Shown: positions 14,282 through 26,301 of the stretch, in pieces
How positions within the stretch are numbered: position 1 is the stretch's first letter
How the letters are laid out: each line of letters starts with the position of its first letter
Assembly: GCF_040958095.1 (NCBI RefSeq)
Contig: NC_091232.1
Span: 23,300,384 to 23,364,383, forward strand
Length of the DNA stretch: 64,000 nucleotides
From: Procambarus clarkii
Taxonomy: Eukaryota > Arthropoda > Malacostraca > Decapoda > Cambaridae
Reading direction: 5' to 3'
Notes under the pieces: model-generated
The model's database searches: none
Seen by the model: only the letters and a program-made list of their open reading frames with translations
What the model was told of the DNA's origin: nothing
Translations under genes and position numbers: made by a program

Positions 14282-15317
14282 TGTTACGAACCCGGATCCA
14301 GCGTCCGAGCACGGGGAAGTGACGACCGCGCCATCTGTGGGTCAGCTCCCGAAACCCCCACCAAATGGACGACGACACCTGGCGAGGACGGGATGTATTG
14401 GCCTCGAGGGCCAGTTTCTAGTCCGGTTCAGCGCTCAACACAGCCGCTGCTGACCTCTGGTGAGGTGGTGCTCAGACACCAGCGCCATCTATGGAGTGGA
14501 TAGGTGGGCGTTTGTGTCTGAGCCTGTAAGTGAGGTGCCTTAGTGTGTCCGAGTTATTGATGACGTGTCTGCTTACAGAGTCGACCTGGGACTGCTGTGA
14601 TGGAAGTTGAGTCAGTCTACCCGAGGCAGCCGTCTCCATACCGTGTGCTTTGCTGCAGCAGCTGTGAAGTCGTCCCCCGGAAGAACACTGTGGTGTTACC
14701 CTGCCAGTGGAGTGGCAGTTGAAAGGATCGTCGTTCCCGGGACCGACTGCTGGAGACGTTTATCCACTGGGGTATTGAGGACAGGAGAGTGATTTGTGGT
14801 GTCACACGAGGCTCCTGTCTAGGGCGTTCCCCTTATATCGTTCGTGGAGTGGCCTGACCAGCCTTGCTGATCCAGAAACTGCCAGCAGACCAGCTGGACG
14901 TGTGGTTGACGGCCTCCACGGCGGTGCCCCCAGTGGACCTGTGTTTTGGCTGACCTGTGGCCAGGGTAGGCTCAACTTCGCAGAGAATTCGTTGTGTGGC
15001 CACGGAAGCACTGAGGACTCGGCACCGAGAGAGTTGAACCAGAGTCTTCAGAAGACGATTGTGCGATTCTTCAGTACGAAGACAATTCCCTTGTACAGTG
15101 TTAATACCCCTCCCCCTGTGCACTATTTTATATATTATTTATTTGGTGATGGTGATAATTATAGTCTTAAGTTCTTAACTTTCTTTCCCTACTCCCTTTA
15201 AGTTACTTGCGTCATGGATCACATCCCTTGATAGCCACTACTGGCTTGGGGTCGGATATAACTTCCTCTAACAACATCAGAGTAAGAACCCCGTTGCGTC
15301 CCGAGAGGGCCGTAACA
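14282..15317 (+). repeat. 5' LTR of element L2
   Basis: 1036 bp, TG...CA. Hand alignment to the 3' LTR shows about 15 substitutions and one 3-bp gap, roughly 1.5 percent divergence, so insertion is relatively recent. Confidence 0.88.
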
Positions 15318-15345
15318 TAATTGGCATCCCCAGCGGGATCCGTCC
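15318..15345 (+). promoter_or_regulatory. Putative primer-binding site of element L2
   Basis: A TGG-initiated stretch (TGGCATCCCCAGCGGGATCC) begins four bases after the 5' LTR. Position and the TGG start fit priming by a tRNA 3' CCA end. I could not assign the tRNA. Confidence 0.45.
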
Positions 15346-15742
15346 CCTTGTTAAGTATGTTTGACAGGGGTGGTGAAGTGGCATAATCCCTGTAAATAAT
15401 TCCCCCTGTATGTGACGATTGTGACGTTATACGTCCTGTGCGGTGCTCAAGAGTGACTAAGTGCAATATTGTGCAGTGCGGTACTCGCTGTGACTAAGCG
15501 ATTAAGTGCAATATTGACTAGTGCGGTGCTCAGTGATTCAGTGCAATATTGTAGACCGGAGTGTTCGTTGCGATTTAGTGCAATATTGTGTAGTGCGGTG
15601 CCCGAAGTAATTACGTGCAATATTGGCAAGTGAGGCGCCAGGTGCAATAAAGTGCAATATTGACGTAGAACAGTGCTCGGTGCGTTAAGCGCTAAAGTGA
15701 AAGCGGTGTGTCAAGTGCTAGTTAAGTGTTCCATCGGTGACA

Positions 15743-18700
15743 ATGGCAGAAAAAGCTACCATCGATGATCTGGACGATGTTCAGGCTTTTCTGAACAGAG
15801 AGGGCTGTCTTGCCAGATTAAAATATCTGAGCAAACCAGAGCTTGTACTAGTGAGCGCCTACCTGGAGATCAAGATCCGTGCCAGTGATTCCCGTGTGGA
15901 GATCTTGTCCAAGGTTCACCGGCACTTGAAGGCGGAAGAGAAACAGGAAGGCGAGACTCCTAGTACAAGAGAAGGTGAGGAAATAGCTTCCACGGAAAAG
16001 GAAGATAAGGGCAGCGACGTTGACAGTGATGCAGGTGAGCTTAATATCAGCTTCCTAACAGTCAAAATGCGTGCCCTAGAGATAAATCGCGAGATAGAGT
16101 GGAAGAAGATAGAATTAGAACGAGAATTAAAAGATAAAGAAATGGAGATGAAAGATAAGGAAATGGCGATGAGACGTTTAGAATTAGAAGAAAGGAAAGC
16201 AGAAAGAGAAAGAGAAGAGAAACGAGAAAGAGAAAGAGAAGAACGAGAAAGAGAAGAGAAACGAGAGAGAGAAGAACGAGAAAGAGAAAGAGAAGAACGA
16301 GAGAGAGAAGAGAAACGAGAAAGAGAAGAACGAGAGAGAGAAGAGAAACGAGAAAGAGAAGAGCGAGAAAGAGAAGAGAAACGAGAAAGAGAAGAGCGAG
16401 AGAGAGAAGAGAAACGAGAAAGAGAACAGCGAGAGAGAGAGGAAAACGAAAGACAGAGACAACATGAACTAGAAGTATTACGATTAGGCGGTGGTCGGAG
16501 GCCAACAACGGACACCAGCGGTTTTGATCCGGTAAGAAACATCAAAATGGTCCCCAAATTCAATGAGAGGGAAGTTTCGAAGTTCTTTGCAGCCTTCGAG
16601 AAAGTCGCTGCCTCTTTGGAGTGGCCAAGGGAGAATTGGGCCATCATGATACAGTCAGTCTTGACTGGGAAGGCCCAAATCGCCTACTCTACGTTATCCC
16701 TTGACGACTCCGGCGATTACGACAAGGTGAAGAAGGTGGTGCTCATGGCGTACCAATTGGTACCTGAGGCATATAGGCAAAAGTTCAGAAACCTGAAGAA
16801 GACCTCAGAGCACACTTTCACCGAATTCGCCACAGTCAAGGAGCGACTTTTCCAGGATTGGTGTGCCTCTCGGAAGGTGGAGACCAAGGAAGACCTCGAG
16901 CAGCTGATTCTGCTGGAGGACTTCAAGGATTGTTTGTCTGGAGACCTGAAGACGTACCTAGAGGAACAGCAGGTAGAGACCTTGAGTGCGGCAGCCACAA
17001 TGGCTGAAGAGTACATCCTGACTCATAGGCCGTCTGCTAAGTACGTCCCAAGGAATTACCAACGCCGTTTTGATAAACCTCAGGACGAAGAAGAGACTCC
17101 CGTCCCACAAAGCGCTAAGAAGACGCCCCCAAGTAGCCCTCGAAGAACAAGTCCTAGCAGTCCGAAACAACAGAGCCCGAGGAGGAATATGGTGTGCTGG
17201 ACTTGTGGGCAGAAAGGGCATGTAGCTGCTATGTGCCGAGGCAGAAGAGGTGGCGGCCCACGAAGGGAGGTGATGTTGATGAGCTGTGTAACACCACCAG
17301 CAGGAAACCAGTCTACGACTATGCAGGAAGAACCCGGATTGTTTTCCCCTCACACTTCAGGCGGGTATGTATCGAGTGATCATACTGGTAGATCAGTTGT
17401 AGTGCTCAGAGATAGTGGAGCAGCCCAGTCCCTGATCGTGAAGAGCTCGTTACCAGAGGGAGTGAGTGTGGTTGGGAGACCAAAGGTTGTCCTGGTTGGG
17501 TTTCCAAGGACACGGTACATCGCCCCCTTAGTGCCGGTACATCTCGACTCGCCTTACTTCAGCGGCACATGTGCGTTGGCAGTAGTCGATACCCTCCCTG
17601 TGGCTGGGATTGACGTGGTACTAGCCAACGACTTGGTATCGGATTGGAACACCAATCATCCCAAGGTCGCGGACGAGTCAGCCAGAACAGCAGGGTCTGA
17701 GGTAACGACAGGCAGTGGTAATATCCAGGTACAGACAGACCCGGATTTAAGTAAGTTTAATTTGTCCTCTCACCCGCAGATCGACAGTATTCTAGCGGAG
17801 ACTCCTGATTTTTCTCTCGACAAGGAACATGAGGTTACGATGGCAGAAGTACCTGAGCAAGAAGAGAGGCCTTGTGTGCAAGCACCCACGGATACCAACG
17901 AGTCTGGAGCGAAGGCAGATGAGTACTTGCGGTATGGCATTGTACAGCGGTCATTGAACTGGCCAGAGATTCCCCAGACGTCAGAGGTATGTGAGGTGTG
18001 TTTGAAAGGTCTAGTGCCCTCTTTGGTCCAAACCAGGCTAATGGATGTAGCCGGCCATGGACATAACAGGCTCAGGAAGCTTATCCCTCAGGTGACAAAA
18101 TGTTTCCTAGCAGTATTTTGTTTTATTCTCGTGTGTGGTCTCGGTAAGGATCAGTGGACGACCCGACAGATGATGGCTCCCTTGAACATCGTGAAGAGAT
18201 CCCAGGGATTAGAGACGTGTACTGCGAGTGTTGCAGTCGACGAAGGAGCCTGGAAGGTGATAGTAGATACAGGAGGTACGAGAAACGATAATATGAGTGA
18301 CTGTTTCCAACAGGTTGACACCCCCCGCGTGATTGCTGACCCTCAATACAGCGTTATACGGAACGTTGGTCGACCTGACGTGGGCAGAGCGAATGCCATC
18401 TTCGGTGTGCGAGCAGCCCTGTTGAAACTAGGTGTAAGCCTAGTAGAGGCGTATGTAGTGAGTATTGACTTACCCACTGTCGCTATCACTCTGAATTATC
18501 AGACCCCTGTATTCCAGGTTCCCGTCTCCCTGAAGGACCATCGGACCGGTACCAGAAATGCCGTCTGTGATCAGCCATCATCGGTGCCACGACACAGGGA
18601 AGTGTCGAGTCACCCCAGATCGTGTCTACACCGATCCTTACTCGAGAGGTGTGAGATTATGCTCCGGATTAACATCTCGGTGGAGGTGTGGAGAAGTACA

Positions 18701-19117
18701 TCAGGCAGGTCGTTGCCTTACATCTGCAAGTTTCCTTTATGCGAGAGTTCCCCAGTGGTACGGTTCTGTGGACAAGACAGCCTCGCCATTCCCGTTCTTA
18801 GAGTAAGTGAGTCCATTTGGAGTTGTGACGCCGTACTAATTTGGTTTGTGTTTCTTTTTATAGAACCCCAAACCAAGTTCTTTTTGGTGGGGAGGTGTTA
18901 CGAACCCGGATCCAGCGTCCGAGCACGGAGCAGTGACGACCGCGCCATCTGTGGGTCAGCTCCCGAAACCCCCACCAAATGGACGACGACACCTGGCGAG
19001 GACGGGATGTATTGGCCTGGAGGGCCAGTTTTTAGTCCGGTTCAGCGCTCAACACAGCCGCTGCTGACCTCTGGTGAGGTGGTGCTCAGACACCAGCGCC
19101 ATCTATGGAGTGGATAG
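15743..19117 (+). CDS. Gag-protease polyprotein of element L2, no polymerase
   Basis: One uninterrupted frame of 1124 codons; the ATG at 15743 (MAEKATIDDL) is preferred. Residues 1-70 are a helical N-terminus; about 105-240 is a charged Arg/Glu-rich helix region built of REREEK-type repeats. About 267-430 is a retroviral-type capsid domain (PKFNEREVSKFFAAFEKV ... EEYILTHRP), of the kind related to SCAN domains. A CCHC knuckle (CWTCGQKGHVAAMC) lies near 484 and an aspartic protease (VLRDSGAAQS near 557, IDVVLANDL near 625) follows. From about 640 to 1050 nothing is recognisable apart from a hydrophobic segment (CFLAVFCFILVCGLG near 787-802). The last ~74 codons lie in the 3' LTR. RT, RNase H and integrase are absent. 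Gag packages RNA and the protease matures Gag; this copy could in principle supply both. Confidence 0.8.
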   Translation: MAEKATIDDLDDVQAFLNREGCLARLKYLSKPELVLVSAYLEIKIRASDSRVEILSKVHRHLKAEEKQEGETPSTREGEEIASTEKEDKGSDVDSDAGELNISFLTVKMRALEINREIEWKKIELERELKDKEMEMKDKEMAMRRLELEERKAEREREEKREREREEREREEKREREEREREREEREREEKREREEREREEKREREEREREEKREREEREREEKREREQREREENERQRQHELEVLRLGGGRRPTTDTSGFDPVRNIKMVPKFNEREVSKFFAAFEKVAASLEWPRENWAIMIQSVLTGKAQIAYSTLSLDDSGDYDKVKKVVLMAYQLVPEAYRQKFRNLKKTSEHTFTEFATVKERLFQDWCASRKVETKEDLEQLILLEDFKDCLSGDLKTYLEEQQVETLSAAATMAEEYILTHRPSAKYVPRNYQRRFDKPQDEEETPVPQSAKKTPPSSPRRTSPSSPKQQSPRRNMVCWTCGQKGHVAAMCRGRRGGGPRREVMLMSCVTPPAGNQSTTMQEEPGLFSPHTSGGYVSSDHTGRSVVVLRDSGAAQSLIVKSSLPEGVSVVGRPKVVLVGFPRTRYIAPLVPVHLDSPYFSGTCALAVVDTLPVAGIDVVLANDLVSDWNTNHPKVADESARTAGSEVTTGSGNIQVQTDPDLSKFNLSSHPQIDSILAETPDFSLDKEHEVTMAEVPEQEERPCVQAPTDTNESGAKADEYLRYGIVQRSLNWPEIPQTSEVCEVCLKGLVPSLVQTRLMDVAGHGHNRLRKLIPQVTKCFLAVFCFILVCGLGKDQWTTRQMMAPLNIVKRSQGLETCTASVAVDEGAWKVIVDTGGTRNDNMSDCFQQVDTPRVIADPQYSVIRNVGRPDVGRANAIFGVRAALLKLGVSLVEAYVVSIDLPTVAITLNYQTPVFQVPVSLKDHRTGTRNAVCDQPSSVPRHREVSSHPRSCLHRSLLERCEIMLRINISVEVWRSTSGRSLPYICKFPLCESSPVVRFCGQDSLAIPVLRVSESIWSCDAVLIWFVFLFIEPQTKFFLVGRCYEPGSSVRARSSDDRAICGSAPETPTKWTTTPGEDGMYWPGGPVFSPVQRSTQPLLTSGEVVLRHQRHLWSG
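16195..16455 (+). repeat. Internal GA-rich repeat coding the Arg/Glu helix of Gag
   Basis: Repeated AGAGAAGAGAAACGAGAA-type units keep the reading frame and encode RERE/EEKR repeats predicted to form a long single helix or coiled coil. The equivalent stretch in the decayed relative (60386-60540) is shorter. Confidence 0.85.
18880..18895 (+). promoter_or_regulatory. Putative polypurine tract of element L2
   Basis: GGTGGGGAGG immediately precedes the 3' LTR start (TGTTACG at 18896), the expected place for the plus-strand primer. Confidence 0.6.
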
Positions 19118-19934
19118 GTGGGCGTTTGTGTCTGAGCCTGTAAGTGAGGTGCCTTAGTGTGTCCGAGTTATTGATGACGTGTCTGCTTACAGAGTCGACC
19201 TGGGACTGCTGTGATGGAAGTTGAGTCAGTCTACCCGAGGCAGCCGTCTCCATACCGTGTGCTTTGCTGCAGCAGCTGTGAAGTCGTCCCCCGGAAGAAC
19301 ACTGTGGTGTTACCCTGCCAGTGGAGTGGCAGTTGAAAGGATCGTCGTTCCCGGGACCGACTGCTGGAGACGTTTATCCACTGGGGTATTGAGGACAGGA
19401 GAGTGATTTGTGGTGTCACACGAGGCTCCTGTCTAGGGCGTTCCCCTTATATCGTTCGTGGAGTGGCCTGACCAGCCTTGCTGATCCAGAACCTGCCAGC
19501 AGACCAGCTGGACGTGTGGTTGACGGCCTGCACGGCGGTGCCCCCAGTGGACCTGTGTTTTGGCTGACCTGTGGCCAGGGTAGACTCAACTTCGCAGAGA
19601 ATTCGTTGTGTGGCCACGGAAGCACCGAGGACTCAGCACCGAGAGAGTTGAACCAGAGTCTTCAGGAGAAGACGATTGTGCGATTCTTCAGTACGAAGAC
19701 AATTCCCTTGAACAGTGTTAATACCCCTCCCCATGTGCACTATTTTATATATAATTTATTTGGTGATGGTGATAATTATAGTCTTAAGTTCTTAACTTTC
19801 TTTCCCTACTCCCTTTAAGTTAATTGCATCACGGATCACATCCCTTGATAGCCACTACTGGCTTGGGGTCGGATATAACTTCCTCTAACAACATCAGAGT
19901 AAGAACCCCGTTGCGTCCCGAGAGGGCCGTAACA
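18896..19934 (+). repeat. 3' LTR of element L2
   Basis: 1039 bp with the same ends as the 5' LTR. The polyprotein frame stops inside it at 19117. Confidence 0.88.
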
Positions 19935-20901
19935 GAAGACATCATAAGAAGGAAAGTGAAACGTCATGCAACCTCTGAAGAGACAACTAACACAACACCT
20001 ATACCCCCTATTAGACTATTTTACAGGAACTTCTTTTCCACAGCTCATAAAACGGAGGAAAGGGTCCTGAAAGATATTGTTAATAGAAACGTTATCCCTA
20101 CAGACAAAAATCAGAGGATACAACTGACGATTTACTATAAAACCAGAAAAACGGCCAGTCTACTCATGAGAAACTCTCCAGACACAAAGCAGAACGCTTT
20201 AAAAGACACCAACGTCGTCTATGCCTTCAAATGCCCACTTGGGGACTGTAAGCTTCAAAAAAACCAGTATATAGGCAAGACAACAACATCTCTTTCTAGG
20301 CGTTTAACGATGCATAAGCAACAGGGCTCCATTAAGGAACATATAATCTCTTCCCACAACCAAACCATCGCCAGAGAAATCCTAGTAAACAACACAGAAA
20401 TCATCGATCGATACAGCGATAGCAGACGGCTTGACGTTTGCGAGGCACTGCACATTAAGAAGTCAACACCAGCAATCAACAGCCAATTAATGCACAACTA
20501 TATTCTACCCACCTCAAGACTCCGCTCCAATATAGAAGCATCAAGAAATATGGACCAATAGGCTTTCTACAATCACTTCCATTTCAATACCTATTGTTTC
20601 GTGTTCTGTCTTGTGTTGATGAAATTAATACCCTATTAAATACCACCTCACCCCATCCATCTCACTCAAATGTAGATATAAACAAATTGGAGATATGTAA
20701 GTTCTATTCAGTTGTGTATGTGTAAAGTCTTTGAAAATGTAATAAGTTTTACGAAACGTGCTCAAGTGTTGCGTCAGACTAGAAATAAAAATGAATTTTG
20801 GAGAATTGATTTTTGAATTACCTCCATCAGTGAAAAGAAATGTACGAAAGATTGAGAAAATTCATGTTAGAATTAGTAATCTTACTTTTTCGGTCATATT
20901 T

Positions 20902-20905
<4 letters not shown>

Positions 20906-20981
<76 letters not shown>
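20906..20981. repeat. (TA)n microsatellite
   Basis: TA run between the end of PLE copy 8 and the SINE array; right border of palindrome 3. Confidence 0.98.
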
Positions 20982-22438
<1,457 letters not shown>

Positions 22439-23174
22439 GCTCTCCCCCTCCTACCCACCCCACCACGTCGCCTCCCCACCCACGAGGCCACCTTGCCACC
22501 CGCCCATAGAAGCCGGGAGGCTCCCATGTGTGTCTACGCCACCCACCCACCCAATGTATACCCACATATTGTGTAGTGGGTGTATACCCACACTTTGTAT
22601 AGAGGTGGTATATGTATTACCACTCATCTGAGTAGTGGTAATGCACGGCCAGCTGAGTAGTGGTAAGCCACGGCCAGCTGATCATTCCCCCAGCCTCCAA
22701 CCGCCGCCCACCCTCCAGTCTCCACCCGCCGTCCACCCTCCCGCCCAGCGCCCGCCGAGCACCCGCCCATGTCGCAGCTCTCAACAGACAGCCAGGCTTC
22801 TCCAAGCCAAGATGAGCCATCAAGCAGGGGTAGACAAGGCAGATGTCAGACGTGTGACAGGGTATGCTATATCTGGTTGAGGGACGATAATGTGCGCCTT
22901 CATTCCAACAACGGAGCCAGGTGTTTGGGTTCTGGGCGCCCTACCAGGGAGAACACCAATCAACAGCCCACACCGCCTGTAAGGCAAAACACCTCCCAGT
23001 CCTCCCTACCATTCCCACCTCCCCCCTCCCTTTGTCCTCCCCACCATCCCCCACGCCCTTCACCTCGTCTTTCCCACCATTCCCCACTCCCTCGTCTGAT
23101 GATCAAATGATCTGATGTTCCCATCAGAAAATTGGGAACAGTTTTCCTATTCTGGGAAAAAAGGAAAACTGTTT
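22439..23174. other. C-rich low-complexity stretch, no gene recognised
   Basis: CCACCC- and CCTCCC-rich DNA with a duplicated ~24-bp block around 22638-22680 (GCACGGCCAGCTGA). Open frames here are proline-rich products of base composition with no recognisable domain. Confidence 0.6.
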
Positions 23175-23438
23175 CTGGGGCTAGATTCACGAAGAAGTTA
23201 CGCAAATACTTACGAACCTGTACATCTTTTCTCAATCTTTGGCGGCTTTGTTTACAATTATTAAACAGTTAATGAGCTCTGAAGCACCAAGAGTCTGTTT
23301 ATAACAATAACAACAGTTGATTGGCAAGTTTTCATGCTTGTAAATTGTTTAATAAATGTAACCAAAGCCGTAAAATACTGAGAAACGATGAACACGTTCG
23401 TAAGTACTTGCATAACTGCTTCATGAATCTGGACCCAG
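23175..23438. mobile_element. Foldback element with ~105-bp terminal inverted repeats
   Basis: The left terminus CTGGGGCTAGATTCACGAAG matches the reverse complement of the right terminus (CTTCATGAATCTGGACCCAG). The match continues inward for about 105 bp on each side (e.g. ACTTACGAAC and GGCTTTG blocks). Flanks CTGTTT and CTGTTC could be a 6-bp target duplication with one change. It is inserted in a dispersed repeat described in the next entry. Confidence 0.7.
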
Positions 23439-25195
23439 CTGTTCCCATCAATGATGTATAAGGAAAACAGTTCAAAACACGAAATAAAAATAATGAAAAT
23501 ATAAAAAAATAACCTATACTCACGAAATGAACGGTATGGTAAACAAACCAGCTCAATTCCAACGCAATGTCACACAAAATAGAAAAAACAAAATGAAAAT
23601 TAATCAAAATTTATGAAAATTCCGTTTATCAATTAAATCAAAAACATTGAAATTGAATCATAACATATTTAGTATTGCATGTGTTGGTCGTATGTGCAAC
23701 AGATAGTGCTGTTTTCAAAAATATATGTTTTTACCTGTTACCAGGGGTGGCATCTATATAGTAGGTATATAAAAACACACGCGTATTCGAATGGAACTTT
23801 GTGTCAAAATTTCAAAGAAATCAGTGAAGAACTTTTGGAGATTACAGCGTGTATTCCTCTTACATCCAACAGATGGCGGCCTTTTTAAAAAAAAGCATGT
23901 TTTTTCCAGTCACAGGTAAGGCATGTATAAAGTAGGTATACAAAAAAGACGCGCCTATTCGAATGCAACGTTGTGTCAAAATTTCAAAGCAATCGGTAAA
24001 GTAGTTTCGAAGATTTTTCTCACATGAAAAAAGTATGGAAAACACAATTTTTTTAAACATGCTTTTTTACTGTCACAGACGTGACATCTATATTGTATGG
24101 ATATAAAAACCTGCTCGGATGCGAATGGAACGTTGTGTGAAAATTTCAAAGCAATCGGTGAAGAACTTTCGGAAATTAGCGATTATGAACAAACGAACAT
24201 TTTCATCTTTATTTATATAGACACTAGCAGTACCAGACCACGCGTTGCTGTAGCTCAGCAACGCATGTGCTTTGCTGAAATATAAGAAATCACTAAAATC
24301 ACTGTTCCCATCACTGAAATATGAGAAAAACAGTTAAAAAATTTAATTAAAATATGAAAAGATATAAAATTAAACAATACTCATGAAATGAATGGTGTGG
24401 TAAACAACACAGCTCAATTCCAACGCAATTCACATAAAATAATTAAATCAAAATGAAAATAAATCAAAATCTATGAAAAATCAGTTTATCAATGCAATCA
24501 GAGACCTTGAAATGGAATTGTAACATATCTAGCATTGCATGTATGTTGCTCTTACATGCAACAGATGGCGCTATTTTTCAAGGAAACCACAGTTTTACCT
24601 GTCACAGGTGTGGCATCTATACTTATACTTACGAAATGAACGGTATGGTAAACAACACAGCTCAATTCCAACACAATGTCACACAAAATAATTCACTAAA
24701 AAATAAAATAAATCAAAATCGATGAAAATAAAATTTATCAATGCAATCGGGAACATTGACATTGAATCCGTGATATATTTAGTATAGTGTGCATGTTGCC
24801 ATTATGTGCAGATGGCGCTGTTTAAAAAAAAAATGTTTTTTTCCTGTCACAGGTCAGGCACGTATATAGTAGGCATATAAAATGACGCGCCTATTCGAAT
24901 GCAACGTTGTCAAAATTTCAAAGCAATCGGTAAGGATTTCCCTCACATGAAACACATAGTTTTCAGAAAAAGCAGGTTTTGTTACCGTCACAGACGTGAC
25001 ATCTATATAGAATGCACATAAAAACCTGGCCGGATGCGAACGAAACTTTGTTTGTAAATTTCAAAGCAATCGGTAAAGAATATTCGGAGATTAGCGATTT
25101 TGAACAAAACATTTCCATTTTTATTTATATAGACTAGCAGTACCCGGCTACGCGTTGCTGTGGCTCAGGAACGCATGTGCATTGCAGAGCCACAG
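23439..25195 (+). repeat. Two tandem ~850-bp copies of a dispersed retroelement-like repeat
   Basis: Units start 'CTGTTCCCATCA' near 23439 and 24302 and end with 'TTTATATAGAC..TAGCAGTACC' and 'CGCGTTGCTGT' near 24250 and 25150. Each contains several subunits with 'TTTCAAAGCAATCGGT' and 'ATGGCGCT' blocks. The TTTCAAA..AATCGGT wording resembles the 3' ends of RTE-type LINEs and their SINEs, but no coding part is present. Related pieces occur at 57201-57425 and 59585-60000. Confidence 0.6.
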
Positions 25196-25221
25196 CAACC
25201 TTCCCTGTCCTCCAGTCCTTC

Positions 25222-25855
25222 TGTTACGGCCACAATGGGTCACAACCGGGTTATTTTCTGGTGGTACTAAAGTTCTGGTATCCGGCCCCAAGTTAGTAGT
25301 GACTTTCAAGGTGTGATCTCGGTAATGCAAGTAAAACACACTGGGGAAGGTGCATTGAATACTACACTCCATTAATTATCAATATATTCATATAAAATCA
25401 CTTTCCCATCACCTCATTTATAACCCTAGAAGAAGTATTTCTACACTTATTATGTACACAAGTGTCTCTCTCATGGGACACTAAGTGTTCTTCGATGCTC
25501 AATCGATGCAGTCTTGTCAGCTTCCGTGTTTCCTCAACACACAGTACCGTCCTCAACCAGTACTGGGAAACACCAACGAGTCTACCCTGGACACGGGCCA
25601 GCCTATACACAGTCTCACTAGGTGCTCTCCGTGCACGCCCACAATCACTCTCCAGCCTAGAGCTGGCAGAGAACATCAGCCTCGCGCTGCTGGGCCTCTT
25701 CACGTACAAATACAAGGGTAGCGAACCCCTGGCAGGAGCTTCTTGCAACTCACTGGTTACACTCCTCCGTAGCACCTTACTGTCGGTCATCTCTTCCTCT
25801 AGCCAGTCCCGGGTACGTCGAATTCTGTCATTGCCACTTCACAGGCAGACTTTGG
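25222..25855 (-). repeat. Partial LTR related to the L2/L3 group
   Basis: It starts TGTTACGGCCACAATGGG, the reverse complement of an LTR end (...GGCCGTAACA), and is collinear with the 3' two-thirds of the solo LTR at 54417-55483. The promoter-proximal end is missing; sequence similarity is lost near 25855. The open frame 25462-25929 lies inside it and is not a gene. Confidence 0.75.
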
Positions 25856-26301
25856 GACAGGAATTCTTTAGGAATTTTGGGACAAGTTTAATATTTGTGG
25901 CTACTGGACAATTTCATGAGAGGGTTTAGTTAGAGAAGAAATGTGATATGCTTCAGAGAATGTACTGAGGATAATTCCTGTGAATGGCTTCAGGTCACAG
26001 CGGATCTATTAATAATATATAAGTCAAAACTTCTAAATTTGAAAAATTTAAATTATATACAAACCATTGGCAATAATCCAACCTGGCTTACGAGTTCATG
26101 CCATGTAGCTTCAATGTATAAATTAGTGCGTGGGATGCCTTCAATACAAAATGTCTTCCTCTGAAACAAAAGAATACTCACATGTGATCAAAATCTAAGT
26201 CAAAATTTGACTATGCTTCACTGCTTTTTAAGCACACAGGAATATGCAATACACTTTGAGAAAGTTAGAAAATAGGCAGACGAAGGACGACAATTTGTAA
26301 T
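25856..26301. other. No feature recognised
   Basis: AT-rich unique-looking sequence without a domain-bearing frame. Confidence 0.5.

Larger units (their letters stand above)
14277..19939 (+). mobile_element. LTR retrotransposon, gag-protease only (family L2), in PLE copy 8
   Basis: The element is 14282-19934 and is flanked by the duplicated 5-bp target GAAGA (14277-14281 and 19935-19939). Its LTRs start TGTTACGAACCCGG and end GGGCCGTAACA. Internal length is only about 3.58 kb and encodes Gag and an aspartic protease, but no recognisable RT, RNase H or integrase. Retroviral-type elements of this kind usually need those enzymes, so this copy must have been mobilised in trans or be an internally deleted derivative. 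The family appears again as a decayed copy at 60065-61505 and through related LTRs at 54417-55483 and 25222-25855. Confidence 0.88.
12981..20561 (+). pseudogene. PLE pre-RT region, RT and GIY-YIG protein, interrupted
   Basis: Coding parts are 12981-13567, 13570-14281 and 19940-20561. The first holds the conserved pre-RT region (ETQKKVTTKDTL, NKEIVVMRGDKSPIYVI) and RT motif 1 (VKTHKPGNPLQPII). It ends at TGA after KSPKGIC because of the same extra base as in copy 7. The second part holds motif A (SLDVESLFTNVTVDET), motif B, YVDD and the thumb. The third holds the GIY-YIG domain, with LQKNQYIGKT near its YIG motif. The extreme N-terminal segment beyond LLPKYTN is nowhere joined to this part in the window. 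Confidence 0.88.
12981..20905 (+). mobile_element. PLE family 1 copy 8, right arm of palindrome 3, split by an LTR retrotransposon
   Basis: This is the longest PLE copy. It starts upstream of the RT domain (AQKVELEILLDD), giving about 390 bp not present in copy 7 and forming the loop of the palindrome. It runs through the RT to FSNGFVED at 14281, is interrupted by the 14282-19934 LTR element, and resumes at 19935 with the duplicated GAAGA. The 3' UTR (20562-20790), a hammerhead-like segment (20724-20783) and the N-terminal start (20791-20905) follow before TA repeats. Confidence 0.9.

Noticed and set aside
14607..15201. Frames repeated at 14607-15201 and 19221-19818 as duplicated genes
   Set aside because: They are the same stretch of the two LTRs of one element.
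15916..16647. Ser-rich 243-codon antisense frame
   Set aside because: Antisense of the Arg/Glu repeat of Gag; composition artefact.
22439..23110. Proline-rich frames as a possible secreted or structural protein
   Set aside because: CCN-rich low-complexity DNA on both strands, no start context, no recognisable domain.
25462..25929. 155-codon frame as a gene
   Set aside because: Lies within a partial LTR shared with 54417-55483; no domain.
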